This document shows, in pieces, positions 50,606 through 59,128 of a stretch of DNA of 64,000 nucleotides. Location of the stretch: positions 56,894-120,893 of the forward strand of contig CAJFPJ010000069.1 of NCBI GenBank assembly GCA_904399395.1, in the 5' to 3' direction. The first letter of the stretch is position 1, and each line of letters opens with the position of its first letter. The notes beneath the pieces are model-generated. The model saw only the letters and a list, made by a program, of their open reading frames with translations, did not search any database and was not told the origin of the DNA. Source of the DNA: an uncultured Clostridia bacterium. GTDB lineage: Bacteria; Bacillota; Clostridia; Oscillospirales; Acutalibacteraceae. Position numbers and translations under genes: made by a program.

Positions 50606-50835
50606 TGAAAATCGTGTATATTCCAGTGGAACAATCGCTCAATTCCCCTTTCACAGGGCGTTACCGCACATATGGAATTGCCGCTGTGGATTGCTCCGTT
50701 AACCCGCATGAAGTTCTCGATTTTATTCCGGATGTTTCCATCGACCGGGAATTTGTCTCTGCCCTGGCCGACCACTGCACTCGGGAAGAATTAGAACCCA
50801 TCCATCTTACGCAGATTATTGAGGATTCCATCTGA
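50605..50835 (+). CDS. DUF6514 family protein
   Basis: A 76-residue protein that matches the pattern of DUF6514: TGRYRTYGIAA near residue 17, VDCS then VSIDREFVSALADHCTREELEPIHL. All members are small, often next to XRE genes, and without known activity. Translationally coupled to the regulator. The function may be a ligand-sensing or anti-regulator partner; this is a guess. Confidence 0.8.
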   Translation: MKIVYIPVEQSLNSPFTGRYRTYGIAAVDCSVNPHEVLDFIPDVSIDREFVSALADHCTREELEPIHLTQIIEDSI

Positions 50836-50970
50836 ATTCCAGCGTCACCTTGGGCTTTTGCCGCGAGAAGGAAAAATTCTTCCCCCCTGCCCGCCGCGGC
50901 ACAGGCAGGAAACAGGAAGAAGCGGCCGCACCCTGCAGGCGCAGCGGCCCCACAAAACCATGCATAGCAT

Positions 50971-51019
50971 AAAAAACACGGCCCGCAGCGCAGCCCCCAG
51001 GGAGCCCGCCGCGAACCGT
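50971..51019 (-). terminator. Terminator of the ACP-FkbH transcript
   Basis: On the minus strand ACGGTTCGC pairs with GCGGGCCGT (two G-U pairs) around a GC-rich inner stem, then GTGTTTTTT. Confidence 0.7.
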
Positions 51020-51076
51020 GGCCGAATTGCCGGTTGAGTATGCAGCCGTATGGCTTTTTATATGGAAATCTGCGCC

Positions 51077-52648
51077 TTACGCCTCTATGCAGGAAGCGCC
51101 GGGCAAACCCTCTGCAAGAAGCTTCTGCATATCCTCGTTTTTCCCCGTCGGCTTCCACAAAAAGCCCGAAACGGGGCGCTCCCGCCGGAGAAATTCCAGC
51201 ATCTTGTTTTCGATATACCTGCCCAGAGCCCGGCAGGAAAGGCTGAAAAGGGTGAGGACTTCGCCTTCCACCTCTATGGCCCCCACAAGGCCCAGATCGG
51301 AAAACCTATCGGAAACAGTGACCGCATACAGGCGCACCTCTGGGGAAGAGGCCCTTTCCCGAAGCTGGGGGACCGTATACCGCACGCCGTTGGTGCGGCG
51401 GTTTGTCCGCTGGGAAAGCTCGGAAATCCGGTTGTATGTGAGAGGATCCGCCGCAGAGATATCCACCCTGGTTTCTAAAGCTGCCAGATAAGCGGCGTAT
51501 TCCGTGTATTTCGCCCGCAGTTGTGCCCGGTTTTTGTCCGCCCTGTAGGTTTCGTTCCGCTTCTGGGCCTGCGCGGCGCTTTCACGGCTCACAAAGCGTT
51601 TCAGATGAAAGCAGGAGAAGGCCTCATAAGGCATATCACGGCCAAAGAGCACCGCCGTCACTTCCGGCAGCATAGAGCGGACAGCCTCCACCTCTGTGGG
51701 GGAGTCGTCCACAAACACCATGCTTTCCAGCCCGATGCGGAGCGTTTCCGCAATCCTGCGGATATTGCCGGGTTTATCCCCCCAATTCACCTGAAAGCAG
51801 GCGATGTGCTCCTCCCGGAGCAACATTCCGCTGTGCCCGCGGAACACAGCCAGCACATCCTCTTCGTCGTTTTTGCTGCAGACGGCCAGAATCACGCCGC
51901 GGCGATAAAGAGAAAGCACGAAGCGCTGAAAATCCTGATAGAGCCTGCTCCGGCCCTCGCTGCCCAGCCGGATGTTCTCTATGCCGTCCTCAGAGAGAAC
52001 GCCGCCCCAAAGGACATTGTCGCAATCCAGCACAAGGCATTTTTTTGTCAGGCCCTTTTCCACGCACCATTGGGCATGAAGCTCCCGCACGGCGGCTTCC
52101 ATAAGCCCTTTGGAATAGGGGGCGTTCCAGCGGTATTTCCCCTTCTGGTCATAGGCGCGGGAAATTCCCACCTCTGCTATCAGCCTCTTTAGATCGATAA
52201 GGGCGTCTGCATCCCCCAGCATCTCTGAAAGGGCCAGGTTCAGCCTATCCGCCAAAGGCGCATACAGGCGGCCCACCGCCGCCGGGAGCTCGGAAGCATA
52301 GTCTTCGAAGGAAAACCAAAGGATTTTCGCCTGAGAAGCGCTCCTCAGGCCCTTATAAAGCTCCTGAAGCAGCTCGGGAAGCCCTGCGGGGAGCTCGCCC
52401 GATTCGCTTTCGCTGTAAAGCAGATCCGGCGCTAAAGCCTCCAGATTGAGCCAGACAACTAGGAGGCCGGCGTTTTTCAGCTCCTGCGCATAGGCAGGTT
52501 CCCTGTGCTCCCCATAAGGGATACGGGAAATCAGCGTGCCGCCGCCGAAATGTGATTCCATCAGGGGGGCAAAATAGGGCTCCAGGGTTATGTTGGAAAG
52601 CACCGCCACCCGCAGCCCGGCGGGGGATTCCAAAGGCAAGCCGCCCAT
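51077..52648 (-). CDS. FkbH-like HAD-IIIC acyl-transfer protein
   Basis: A 523-residue protein with an N-terminal SGNH-like region (ALEALAPDLL near 85), a HAD-IIIC domain with VLDCDNVLWGG near residue 208 and FVDDSPTEVEAV near 330, and a C-terminal GNAT-like region. FkbH proteins load a three-carbon glyceryl unit from 1,3-bisphosphoglycerate onto an acyl carrier protein. The partner ACP is the gene just upstream. ATG at 52648 follows the ACP stop by one base, with GAGAGG upstream; a TTG at 52678 would overlap. It may provide a glyceryl or other acyl group for the surface glycan. Confidence 0.88.
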   Translation of the reverse strand: MGGLPLESPAGLRVAVLSNITLEPYFAPLMESHFGGGTLISRIPYGEHREPAYAQELKNAGLLVVWLNLEALAPDLLYSESESGELPAGLPELLQELYKGLRSASQAKILWFSFEDYASELPAAVGRLYAPLADRLNLALSEMLGDADALIDLKRLIAEVGISRAYDQKGKYRWNAPYSKGLMEAAVRELHAQWCVEKGLTKKCLVLDCDNVLWGGVLSEDGIENIRLGSEGRSRLYQDFQRFVLSLYRRGVILAVCSKNDEEDVLAVFRGHSGMLLREEHIACFQVNWGDKPGNIRRIAETLRIGLESMVFVDDSPTEVEAVRSMLPEVTAVLFGRDMPYEAFSCFHLKRFVSRESAAQAQKRNETYRADKNRAQLRAKYTEYAAYLAALETRVDISAADPLTYNRISELSQRTNRRTNGVRYTVPQLRERASSPEVRLYAVTVSDRFSDLGLVGAIEVEGEVLTLFSLSCRALGRYIENKMLEFLRRERPVSGFLWKPTGKNEDMQKLLAEGLPGASCIEA

Positions 52649-52649
52649 G

Positions 52650-52916
52650 TTATGCACCTCTCCCGCCTGTTTTCCCAATCTGGGCGGAAATCACATCCAC
52701 TATTTTAGAAGCTGTGTTCAGCTCTGTCATCAGAAGATACTCGTCGGGGATTTCTATGGAAAAGGCTTCTTCCAGCGCAACAACCACACGGATAAAGAGG
52801 ATGGAATCCATCCCCAAGGCCGGCAGATCCTCTTCCATCTGCTCGGAGGTGAGATGTATGGTGCCGGTGGCCTCGCCGATCACCCGCAGGACTGTATCTG
52901 CAACCGTCTCTTTCAT
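52650..52916 (-). CDS. Acyl carrier protein
   Basis: An 88-residue acyl carrier protein. The phosphopantetheine Ser38 is in LGMDSILFIRVVVALEEAF; the helix II region has the acidic pattern typical of ACPs. It is not the fatty-acid ACP type (lacks the usual DSLD), and its partner FkbH-like gene follows at once. It has its own promoter 53071-53099 and a leader of about 150 bases. Confidence 0.9.
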   Translation of the reverse strand: MKETVADTVLRVIGEATGTIHLTSEQMEEDLPALGMDSILFIRVVVALEEAFSIEIPDEYLLMTELNTASKIVDVISAQIGKTGGRGA

Positions 52917-53070
52917 GCTTCCGTTTCCTTTCTAAAACAAGGGCGAGGCTTTGGGGGGCTTCGCTCTCATGAGAAGCCGCTCCCGCCCTCTCTCTGGGTA
53001 GTATCCGGCAAAAGGCAGAAGCCGCGCCTCCACCAGCCTGCCGGATTGTAAAAAAACTCGACTTTTTTCA

Positions 53071-53099
53071 ATACTACCATAGAATTCCCCGCCTGTAAA
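53071..53099 (-). promoter_or_regulatory. ACP gene promoter
   Basis: On the minus strand TTTACA (53094-53099), 17 bases, TAGTAT (53071-53076), with no gene between it and the operon terminator upstream. Confidence 0.6.
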
Positions 53100-53144
53100 T
53101 AGGCAGGAAAGGATCTGCAAAATCTGAGCGCGCAGGCGGAGCAA

Positions 53145-53182
53145 AGCCCCGGGAACGGCGGAAAAATGCCGTTCCCGGGGCT
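53145..53182. terminator. Terminator of the glycan operon
   Basis: AGCCCCGGGAACGGC and GCCGTTCCCGGGGCT form a 15-bp perfect stem touching the stop codon of the HAD phosphatase gene. The T run is short. Confidence 0.8.
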
Positions 53183-53877
53183 TACGTTTCCTCTTCGGGC
53201 TGCTTCACACCCAGCAGGGCGGGAATTTCCCCCGCCGTCTCTGCCACCAGCGCGGCCCCGGATTCTTCCGCCTGCTTCCGGCTTCGGAATCCAAATCCAT
53301 AGGTGACCGCCAAAAGGGGAATTCCCGCCTCGTTTGCCCCATGGGCGTCGAAGGCGCTATCCCCCACCAGGATTGCTTCCTCCCTTTTGCATTCCGCTGC
53401 CTGTATCCCCCGCCGAATGAGATCCGCCTTTGTGAGGCTGTCGTTTTCATCCATCCCGCATACTGCGCCGAAATACGGCAGAAGGCCCTGCTCCTCGAGG
53501 ATTTCCCTGGCAAAGCCTTCCTTTTTCAGGGTGGCCGCTGCGAGAAAAAGTCCTCCTTCTCTCAGCTGCCTGAGGGCTTCCTTCATGCCCGCATACACCC
53601 GGACTTGACGCTTCCCTTTCCGGGCGTAATAGGCCCGGTATTCTGCGGCGGCCCGCTCCGCCTCCGCACGTTCCATGCCGCATAAGCTCTCAAAGGCCCA
53701 GAGCAGCGGTGCGCCGATAGCACGGCGGACAAAGGCCTCTCCGCCGAATTCCCGGCCCATCTGCTTCAGCGACCACTCATATGCATGGAAGATCCCCTCA
53801 TATGAATCCACCAGGGTTCCATCCATGTCGAAGAGGATGCAGCTGTATCGTTTATCTCCCGTATATTTCTCTTTCAC
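53182..53877 (-). CDS. HAD-family phosphatase (phosphoglycolate phosphatase type)
   Basis: A 231-residue phosphatase. Motif I is ILFDMDGTLVDS near residue 15; AAATLKKEG near 112 serves as motif II (Thr), a Lys in SLTKAD near 145 is motif III and VGDSAFDAHGANE near 165 is motif IV. Cap type C1. The start is GTG at 53877, 6 bases after AGGGGG; upstream in-frame ATGs lie inside the aldolase gene. Last gene of the glycan operon, where a phosphatase would follow the aldolase to remove the phosphate of the new sugar acid. Confidence 0.88.
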   Translation of the reverse strand: MKEKYTGDKRYSCILFDMDGTLVDSYEGIFHAYEWSLKQMGREFGGEAFVRRAIGAPLLWAFESLCGMERAEAERAAAEYRAYYARKGKRQVRVYAGMKEALRQLREGGLFLAAATLKKEGFAREILEEQGLLPYFGAVCGMDENDSLTKADLIRRGIQAAECKREEAILVGDSAFDAHGANEAGIPLLAVTYGFGFRSRKQAEESGAALVAETAGEIPALLGVKQPEEET

Positions 53878-53887
53878 AGTGCGCCCC

Positions 53888-55471
53888 CTATTTATATACC
53901 GACGGGGTAATAAAGGTGATCTCCATCTCTGCGGAAAGCTCCTGCAGCTGCTTGCGGATTCGTTTTCTTTTTTCGCGCACCTGCCCCTCATCCTCCTGGG
54001 AATTGAGCTCCTCGCTGTAGTAATTGCCGCCGTGCCGGTGGTGGAAGCCATCGAAGCCCGCAAGATATACCGTATGCGCCCCGCAGCGCTTCAGCAGGCT
54101 GAGAAGCATCAGCCCGGCGTTATCTGAAACCATATCGTCACCGTTGGTGTAACAGGCGTAATTTACATATACGCGGCCACCGCCTCCTGCGATATTAGAG
54201 GTGAGAATGGTGCGGAGCCCACCCATCCGCCGGATCTCCCGGCCTATGGTGTCCATCCTTTTATGGTTGCTGACGAAGCAAGCGTCTATGGGGTAGCGGG
54301 TGTCTGCAAAATTAACCGATATCACAAAGGGATGCTCTTCCTCCACAAAACGGAGGATGGAATCATAATGGGAAACAAGGCTTTTCCCCGGGGCGAGAAG
54401 CAGGATCTTCCTCCCGCTCAGCCAGCCGGAAATTTCCTGCACGGCTGCGCTGTCGTCGATGTTCCTGCTCTGATACCGGACATAGAGCTCCTCGATCAGG
54501 CTCTGATCATAGAGGATCTTATATTTCTCCGGTATGGACTGGATGATTTTTTCGATATCCTTCATGGTGAGCGTTTGCTTATTGATAAGGTAGGAAGCGT
54601 AATTGGGGTGGCAAACGTTGCTGGCCGCAATATGATACGGCACGCTGTAGCCCCACTCAAATTTCTTGCGAATAGCGGAAATATATTCATCGTATATATC
54701 CATCACCATGGTTACGTCATAGCGCGAAGCAATATTTTTATTGATATACTGGGTAATCAGCTCTGTGGGCAGGTTGCCGGCTCCCCTGCCCATCCCGTTC
54801 ACCGAGGAATCCAAAATCAGCGTCCTTTTGGTCTGGATCTTCCCCAAAACCTGAGCGTTGGAAAAGGCCAGCTGCAAATTGTTGTGCCCATGAAAGCCCA
54901 GGTGGATCTCCGGCCGCATATTTTCATCGATCAAATAAAAGCGGTGGGATACCTCGTTGCGGTACATGCTTCCCAACGTATCCACAATGTAAAAGGCGTA
55001 AGGCTGCAACTGATTCATTTTCTCCACCAGCTGTAACAGCTCCATATCCGTGTAAAAGCCCGTACCCACCGGCTGCATGAATACCTTATATCCTTTTTCC
55101 TGAATGATACGGGCCCACTCCATGGCCTGGTCGATCTCCCCTTTATGAAAGGTCAGGCGGATTCCCTCCAGGCTTTTTCCGTCAAAGGGGGCCAGCTCAG
55201 AGGGATGCAGTTCCTTTTCACCAATAGCGATCATCGCCACATACATGGCCGTTCTTCCCTGCCGTGGGAGGACCTTCTCGATCTGAGCGATATCGTTGAA
55301 AAGCGAACAGGCCTCATCCTTCACCATACGGGTCAGAAAGCCGCATTCGATGATATCGATGTTCGCTTTTTCCAGCTTTTCGAGAATGGAGACGATGGTC
55401 TTTTTCCCGAATCTCCAATCGTTTATATAGCCGCCGTCCCGCAGGGTGCAATCCAATATCTGTGTGCTCAC
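53888..55471 (-). CDS. DRE-TIM aldolase fused to a sialyltransferase-like domain
   Basis: A 527-residue protein. Residues 1-310 are a DRE-TIM aldolase (HMG-CoA lyase/4-hydroxy-2-oxovalerate aldolase type): LDCTLRDGGYIND at the start and HLGFHGHNNLQLAFSNA near residue 190, with the metal His residues. Residues 350-527 form a separate Rossmann-like domain (ILLLAPGKSLVSHYDSIL; FVISVNF; VYLAGFDGFHHRHGG) that resembles GT42 sialyltransferases and the Maf/DUF115 group. The start is GTG, overlapping the kdsB-like stop (GTGA). It probably makes a 2-keto-3-deoxy acid and may also transfer sugars; the second role is inference. Confidence 0.8.
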   Translation of the reverse strand: MSTQILDCTLRDGGYINDWRFGKKTIVSILEKLEKANIDIIECGFLTRMVKDEACSLFNDIAQIEKVLPRQGRTAMYVAMIAIGEKELHPSELAPFDGKSLEGIRLTFHKGEIDQAMEWARIIQEKGYKVFMQPVGTGFYTDMELLQLVEKMNQLQPYAFYIVDTLGSMYRNEVSHRFYLIDENMRPEIHLGFHGHNNLQLAFSNAQVLGKIQTKRTLILDSSVNGMGRGAGNLPTELITQYINKNIASRYDVTMVMDIYDEYISAIRKKFEWGYSVPYHIAASNVCHPNYASYLINKQTLTMKDIEKIIQSIPEKYKILYDQSLIEELYVRYQSRNIDDSAAVQEISGWLSGRKILLLAPGKSLVSHYDSILRFVEEEHPFVISVNFADTRYPIDACFVSNHKRMDTIGREIRRMGGLRTILTSNIAGGGGRVYVNYACYTNGDDMVSDNAGLMLLSLLKRCGAHTVYLAGFDGFHHRHGGNYYSEELNSQEDEGQVREKRKRIRKQLQELSAEMEITFITPSVYK

Positions 55472-56211
55472 AGCGTTATTTCACCTCTTTTCAGCTTTTC
55501 CCCTATGACCGCTCTTACAAATTCTAAATCCTTGGGCGTATCCACCGAAAGGGTGTGGGCCTCCACCGGGATCATTTTCAGCTTTCTGCCGTTTTCAATG
55601 AAACGGAGCTCGTTGATATCTTCTATGGCTTCCACCGGCCCTTTGGGTGTTTCCGCAAAAAATCGGAGAGCCTCCATCGAATAGGCCAGAACTCCCAGGT
55701 GCTTGTAATAGTCGTAATCCACCCGCGCTTTTGGGTGCGGAATCGGGCTTCTGGACATAAACAGCGCGTTGCCCTCTCTATCTGTCACCACTTTAATGTT
55801 GGTGTCATCCACCGCCTCCACCGGGCGGCGGATTCTGGTCATCAGATTAGAAGCGAAGAACGGTTCTCCCTCCTTTGGAATCACCCGCTCCACAATCCCC
55901 GGCTCGATGAGGGGCTCATCCCCGTTGACACACACATAGACGTCGGCGGGGATGGACTTCGCCGCCTCATAAATCCGCTCGGTGCTGCTGCGGTGGCCCG
56001 AAAAGGTCATTATGGCGGCAATTCCATACTCTTCGCAGGCGCGGCGGATCTCTTCATGATCGGTAGCAACATAAACGGCGGCGATTTTTTGGGACTTTGC
56101 AATCTGGTGATGCACCCACCAGATCATGGGCCTTCCGCAGATATCAGCCAGTGGTTTGCCCCTCAGCCTGCTGGATTCATAGCGCGCCGGAATCACTGCA
56201 ACGGTTCGCAT
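55468..56211 (-). CDS. KdsB-like CMP-sugar synthase
   Basis: A 247-residue cytidylyltransferase of the KdsB/NeuA type: VIPARYESSRLRGKPL at the N-terminus and VCVNGDEPLIEPGI near residue 98 for the metal-bound nucleotide, YKHLGVLAYSMEALRFF near 170 and LSVDTPKDLEFVR near the end. It attaches CMP to an 8- or 9-carbon keto sugar acid. The specific acid is unknown: no KdsA, KdsD or NeuB genes lie in the window, and the neighbouring aldolase is of another class. GAGGGA lies before the ATG. Confidence 0.88.
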   Translation of the reverse strand: MRTVAVIPARYESSRLRGKPLADICGRPMIWWVHHQIAKSQKIAAVYVATDHEEIRRACEEYGIAAIMTFSGHRSSTERIYEAAKSIPADVYVCVNGDEPLIEPGIVERVIPKEGEPFFASNLMTRIRRPVEAVDDTNIKVVTDREGNALFMSRSPIPHPKARVDYDYYKHLGVLAYSMEALRFFAETPKGPVEAIEDINELRFIENGRKLKMIPVEAHTLSVDTPKDLEFVRAVIGEKLKRGEITL

Positions 56212-56221
56212 AGTTCATCCC

Positions 56222-57955
56222 TCATTTCTTCAGCAACCTCCCCAGAGCCCGAAGAGGCCTCGTAATACGCCAGGAGGTGGAGCTTTCATAGGCCTCCACC
56301 ACCTCCTGGATGCGTCTCTCCACTTCCTGTTCGCTGAACCCGGAAGAAAACGTGCCGCCCGTCTGCACCGAGGTTTTGGCCGGGGGATTTCCATTCAGCG
56401 CCTGTTTATACAGATTCCAGTTTTCCAGCACCCTGTCCGACCACATTTTGAGTACCTTCCCGCTGACAGCCTCAAACCCCTCCGGAACAGGGATATCCGC
56501 CCGTTTACAGCAGTTTTCCCCATCCTTCATATCATAGGCCAAAACATCCGGCAGATAGATTTGAATTTCTTTTTTCAGAAGCTGTTTTCTGCCGTTCACC
56601 TTCAGTTGGAAATGCAGCAGCAAAAAATCCCGTAGTCTGTCTTTAAGGGGAAGAAAGGCTTTGTTGAATATGGAATCTGCCTGATAGGTATCCAGCAGGG
56701 ATTGGATCACATAATGCTCCTTCAGCGCCCCATAGCAGCCTGTGGTCAACTCTTCATCATCCTCAAAACCAAAAAAGATCCGGTTCAATCGGAGCTTTTT
56801 CAGATTCAGGCTCACTTGATATTCTGGCTTCAGCACTATGCCGCCTTTCTGGCACAGGATCCGCAGCGCGGCATATTCCTCTGCATACGCTGTCTCCCCC
56901 TCTCTCATAGCTTTGAGCACAGTATCCGGTAAATCTTCCGCAGGAATAGTGGTCTCATCCACCAGAATCAGTTCGGCCTGGGGGAAATCCTTTTTCAGCT
57001 TTTCGAGATATACCTGGGGCACCGGGCGGCCAAAATGGGGGCAGATAAACCGTTCAGGGATCACGTCTCTATCCAGATAATCGAGAATTTTGCGGGTTTT
57101 TGCATCCTTTTCCAAATAGGAATTCAATAGAAAATAGCGTTTATATTCCTGCAGAAACCCGATAAAATCCGCCTGAAAAAGCACCCGAGATTGGGTCATG
57201 TTCCAATATAGCTGTTTTGAAATACAGTAAACCACTTCTTCGCGGTACCGAGGATCGCTGGTTTCAAGAAAACTTCGAAACGCCCGGACAATATCCACCA
57301 TTCCACCTGTGAACGAGGTGGAAAGAGTGTTGGCCCTTCTGTAATAATTGTAAAATGCTTTTTTCACATAGCCGATGCTGGGGGTTCTGGTAACCAAGGC
57401 GGGAATCAGCGCAATATCCTCAAACAGCATCTTCTCATACCGGTTTTTCTCCCACAGGCTTCTCTTATAAAGCTTGTTGACGCTGTAGGTGATATTATTC
57501 CCGTTTGCTATATAATCCCCCAGGTCAATCTCTTGCCTAGGATAGGAAGCTACGACTGAGCTTCTGTTTTCTTCCACATAAATGATGCGCACATCACACA
57601 TCACTATATCGTCGTCTTCTTTCAGCGCTTTCGCATACATTTCCGCATACATTTCCGGTTCCACTGTATCGTCGGAATCCAGGAAGGCCACATATTCCCC
57701 TCTGGCCACCTCCAACCCCGTGTTACGCGCCAATCCCAACCCTTCGTTGGGCTTGTGGATAACGTGTATCAATCCAGGATACTGCTGGGCATAGCGGTCG
57801 CATATCTTTGGGGAAGCATCCTCACTTCCATCGTCTACCAGGATGATTTCTTTTTCTTCCAGGGTCTGAGCAAGCACGGATTCTACAGCACGTTCCAGAT
57901 AATTTTCCACCTGATAGACCGGGATAATGACAGAAACCTTTACCGTATCTTTCAT
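56222..57955 (-). CDS. Glycosyltransferase family 2 with long C-terminal extension
   Basis: A 577-residue protein. The GT-A core occupies residues 1-220: VSVIIPVYQVENYLERAVES, VDDGSEDAS near 37 and LDSDDTVEPEMY near 88, the last with the DxD metal motif. The following 330 residues are an unrelated domain (VYLEKLKKDFPQAELILVDET), of the capsular-type glycosyltransferase fold, and the last 30 residues end ESSTSWRITRPLRALGRLLKK, an arginine-rich tail common in cell-surface GTs. ATG at 57955 has AAGGAG at a long 13-base spacing. Confidence 0.88.
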   Translation of the reverse strand: MKDTVKVSVIIPVYQVENYLERAVESVLAQTLEEKEIILVDDGSEDASPKICDRYAQQYPGLIHVIHKPNEGLGLARNTGLEVARGEYVAFLDSDDTVEPEMYAEMYAKALKEDDDIVMCDVRIIYVEENRSSVVASYPRQEIDLGDYIANGNNITYSVNKLYKRSLWEKNRYEKMLFEDIALIPALVTRTPSIGYVKKAFYNYYRRANTLSTSFTGGMVDIVRAFRSFLETSDPRYREEVVYCISKQLYWNMTQSRVLFQADFIGFLQEYKRYFLLNSYLEKDAKTRKILDYLDRDVIPERFICPHFGRPVPQVYLEKLKKDFPQAELILVDETTIPAEDLPDTVLKAMREGETAYAEEYAALRILCQKGGIVLKPEYQVSLNLKKLRLNRIFFGFEDDEELTTGCYGALKEHYVIQSLLDTYQADSIFNKAFLPLKDRLRDFLLLHFQLKVNGRKQLLKKEIQIYLPDVLAYDMKDGENCCKRADIPVPEGFEAVSGKVLKMWSDRVLENWNLYKQALNGNPPAKTSVQTGGTFSSGFSEQEVERRIQEVVEAYESSTSWRITRPLRALGRLLKK

Positions 57956-58024
57956 ATGGCTTTCTTCGCTCCTTTCCTTTCGCAATCAGGAAGCAATCCC
58001 GCTGCCATAACGTTGAATTCCGCA

Positions 58025-59128
58025 TTAAAGCATCTGCCCCATCAGGTATCTGAGAGTGCTTCTCAGTTCATAGACTGTTTGGGGCACATAATACTTCTCT
58101 CCAGCGAATTGCCTGTGAAATTTCTCCAGATACCGTTTCAGAATCCCGTCCTCTTTCCAGAGAACCTTTCCCCGAAAGAGCCGATACAGCATAACGGTGT
58201 CCATATCCATCCCGAATATCAGCCTGCCCGCCAGAGCAGCATTGGAGCAAACGGTGATAACGGCCTTATTTTCCACCTCTTCATTCATGAGAAACAGCTC
58301 CCAGGGGACACTGCTGGGATACCTCCTGGTGAGCCCCAGCAGGAAGGGAAGGTTTTCCGGATTCCTCGGGTGGGGCTTTACAATAAACCTTCCGGAGCCC
58401 ACTACCTTCCGGCACTCCTCCATAAGTTCCATATCATTGGTTTTCAGCCCTTCCGCCCGGAAGGATTGTTCCAAAAAGATGAAATCTGCAAAATCGCCTC
58501 TATTCTCCAAAGGTTCGTAAGCAAAAATATGATTCAATAGGTTTTTGAGCTCTTTATCCTCCCGGCGAACCTTGGGCAGAGCAAGATTGGGCAGACAGTC
58601 TCCCCGCATGGCAAGACGCGGCTCATAAAGCAAAACGCTTTTTACTTTTTCGCGGATTTTTATACCCTCTGGATGGCGGTTGATGAGGGCGCGGTCCTCC
58701 CGAAGGTAATCGATCACATAAGAAGAGAAACCGTCCTCATACCAGATGCATTCACAGGGACTATCATAATATAGGCCAGCGAGCATTCTGAGAAAGGGGT
58801 CAAAATTGGCGAAATATATCTCTTCATATTCCGCCGGTTTCTCATTCAGCACCCAGCGCAGGAGCCTGTCTCTGTTCCGAAACCCTTCTGAAAACCCCTC
58901 TTCTTTCACCGCCGCAAATTTTCGGTTCAAAGCCTGTACCTCACCAAAAATCACTCTGGTAAAAAGGCCTGTCTCCACCAAACGGGGTATCGTTTCTTTA
59001 AGCTGCGGCGTCACATCGGTGACAATCAAATCCACATCACAGCTCTTCAGCAGTGCACGTTTCATATGCACTGCTGTAAATAGCTGGTATACAGAATTCG
59101 TAATCACGAGAACCCTTTTATTCCCCAT
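58025..59128 (-). CDS. GT52-like (polysialyltransferase-type) glycosyltransferase
   Basis: A 367-residue protein with two Rossmann-like halves. N-terminal LVITNSVYQLFTAVHMKRALLK resembles the opening of GT52 and of bacterial sialyltransferases; the C-terminal nucleotide site has FIVKPHPRNPENL near 245 (the HP motif) and VCSNAALAGRLIFG near 305 (the S motif). These donors are CMP-sugars, which matches the KdsB-like gene downstream. The ATG overlaps the end of the next upstream gene by 11 bases, so the two transferases are coupled. Confidence 0.8.
   Translation of the reverse strand: MGNKRVLVITNSVYQLFTAVHMKRALLKSCDVDLIVTDVTPQLKETIPRLVETGLFTRVIFGEVQALNRKFAAVKEEGFSEGFRNRDRLLRWVLNEKPAEYEEIYFANFDPFLRMLAGLYYDSPCECIWYEDGFSSYVIDYLREDRALINRHPEGIKIREKVKSVLLYEPRLAMRGDCLPNLALPKVRREDKELKNLLNHIFAYEPLENRGDFADFIFLEQSFRAEGLKTNDMELMEECRKVVGSGRFIVKPHPRNPENLPFLLGLTRRYPSSVPWELFLMNEEVENKAVITVCSNAALAGRLIFGMDMDTVMLYRLFRGKVLWKEDGILKRYLEKFHRQFAGEKYYVPQTVYELRSTLRYLMGQML

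Noticed and set aside
55468..56211. True Kdo/LPS synthesis
   Set aside because: No lipid A, KdsA or heptose genes and a Gram-positive gene set; the enzyme more likely activates another keto acid.
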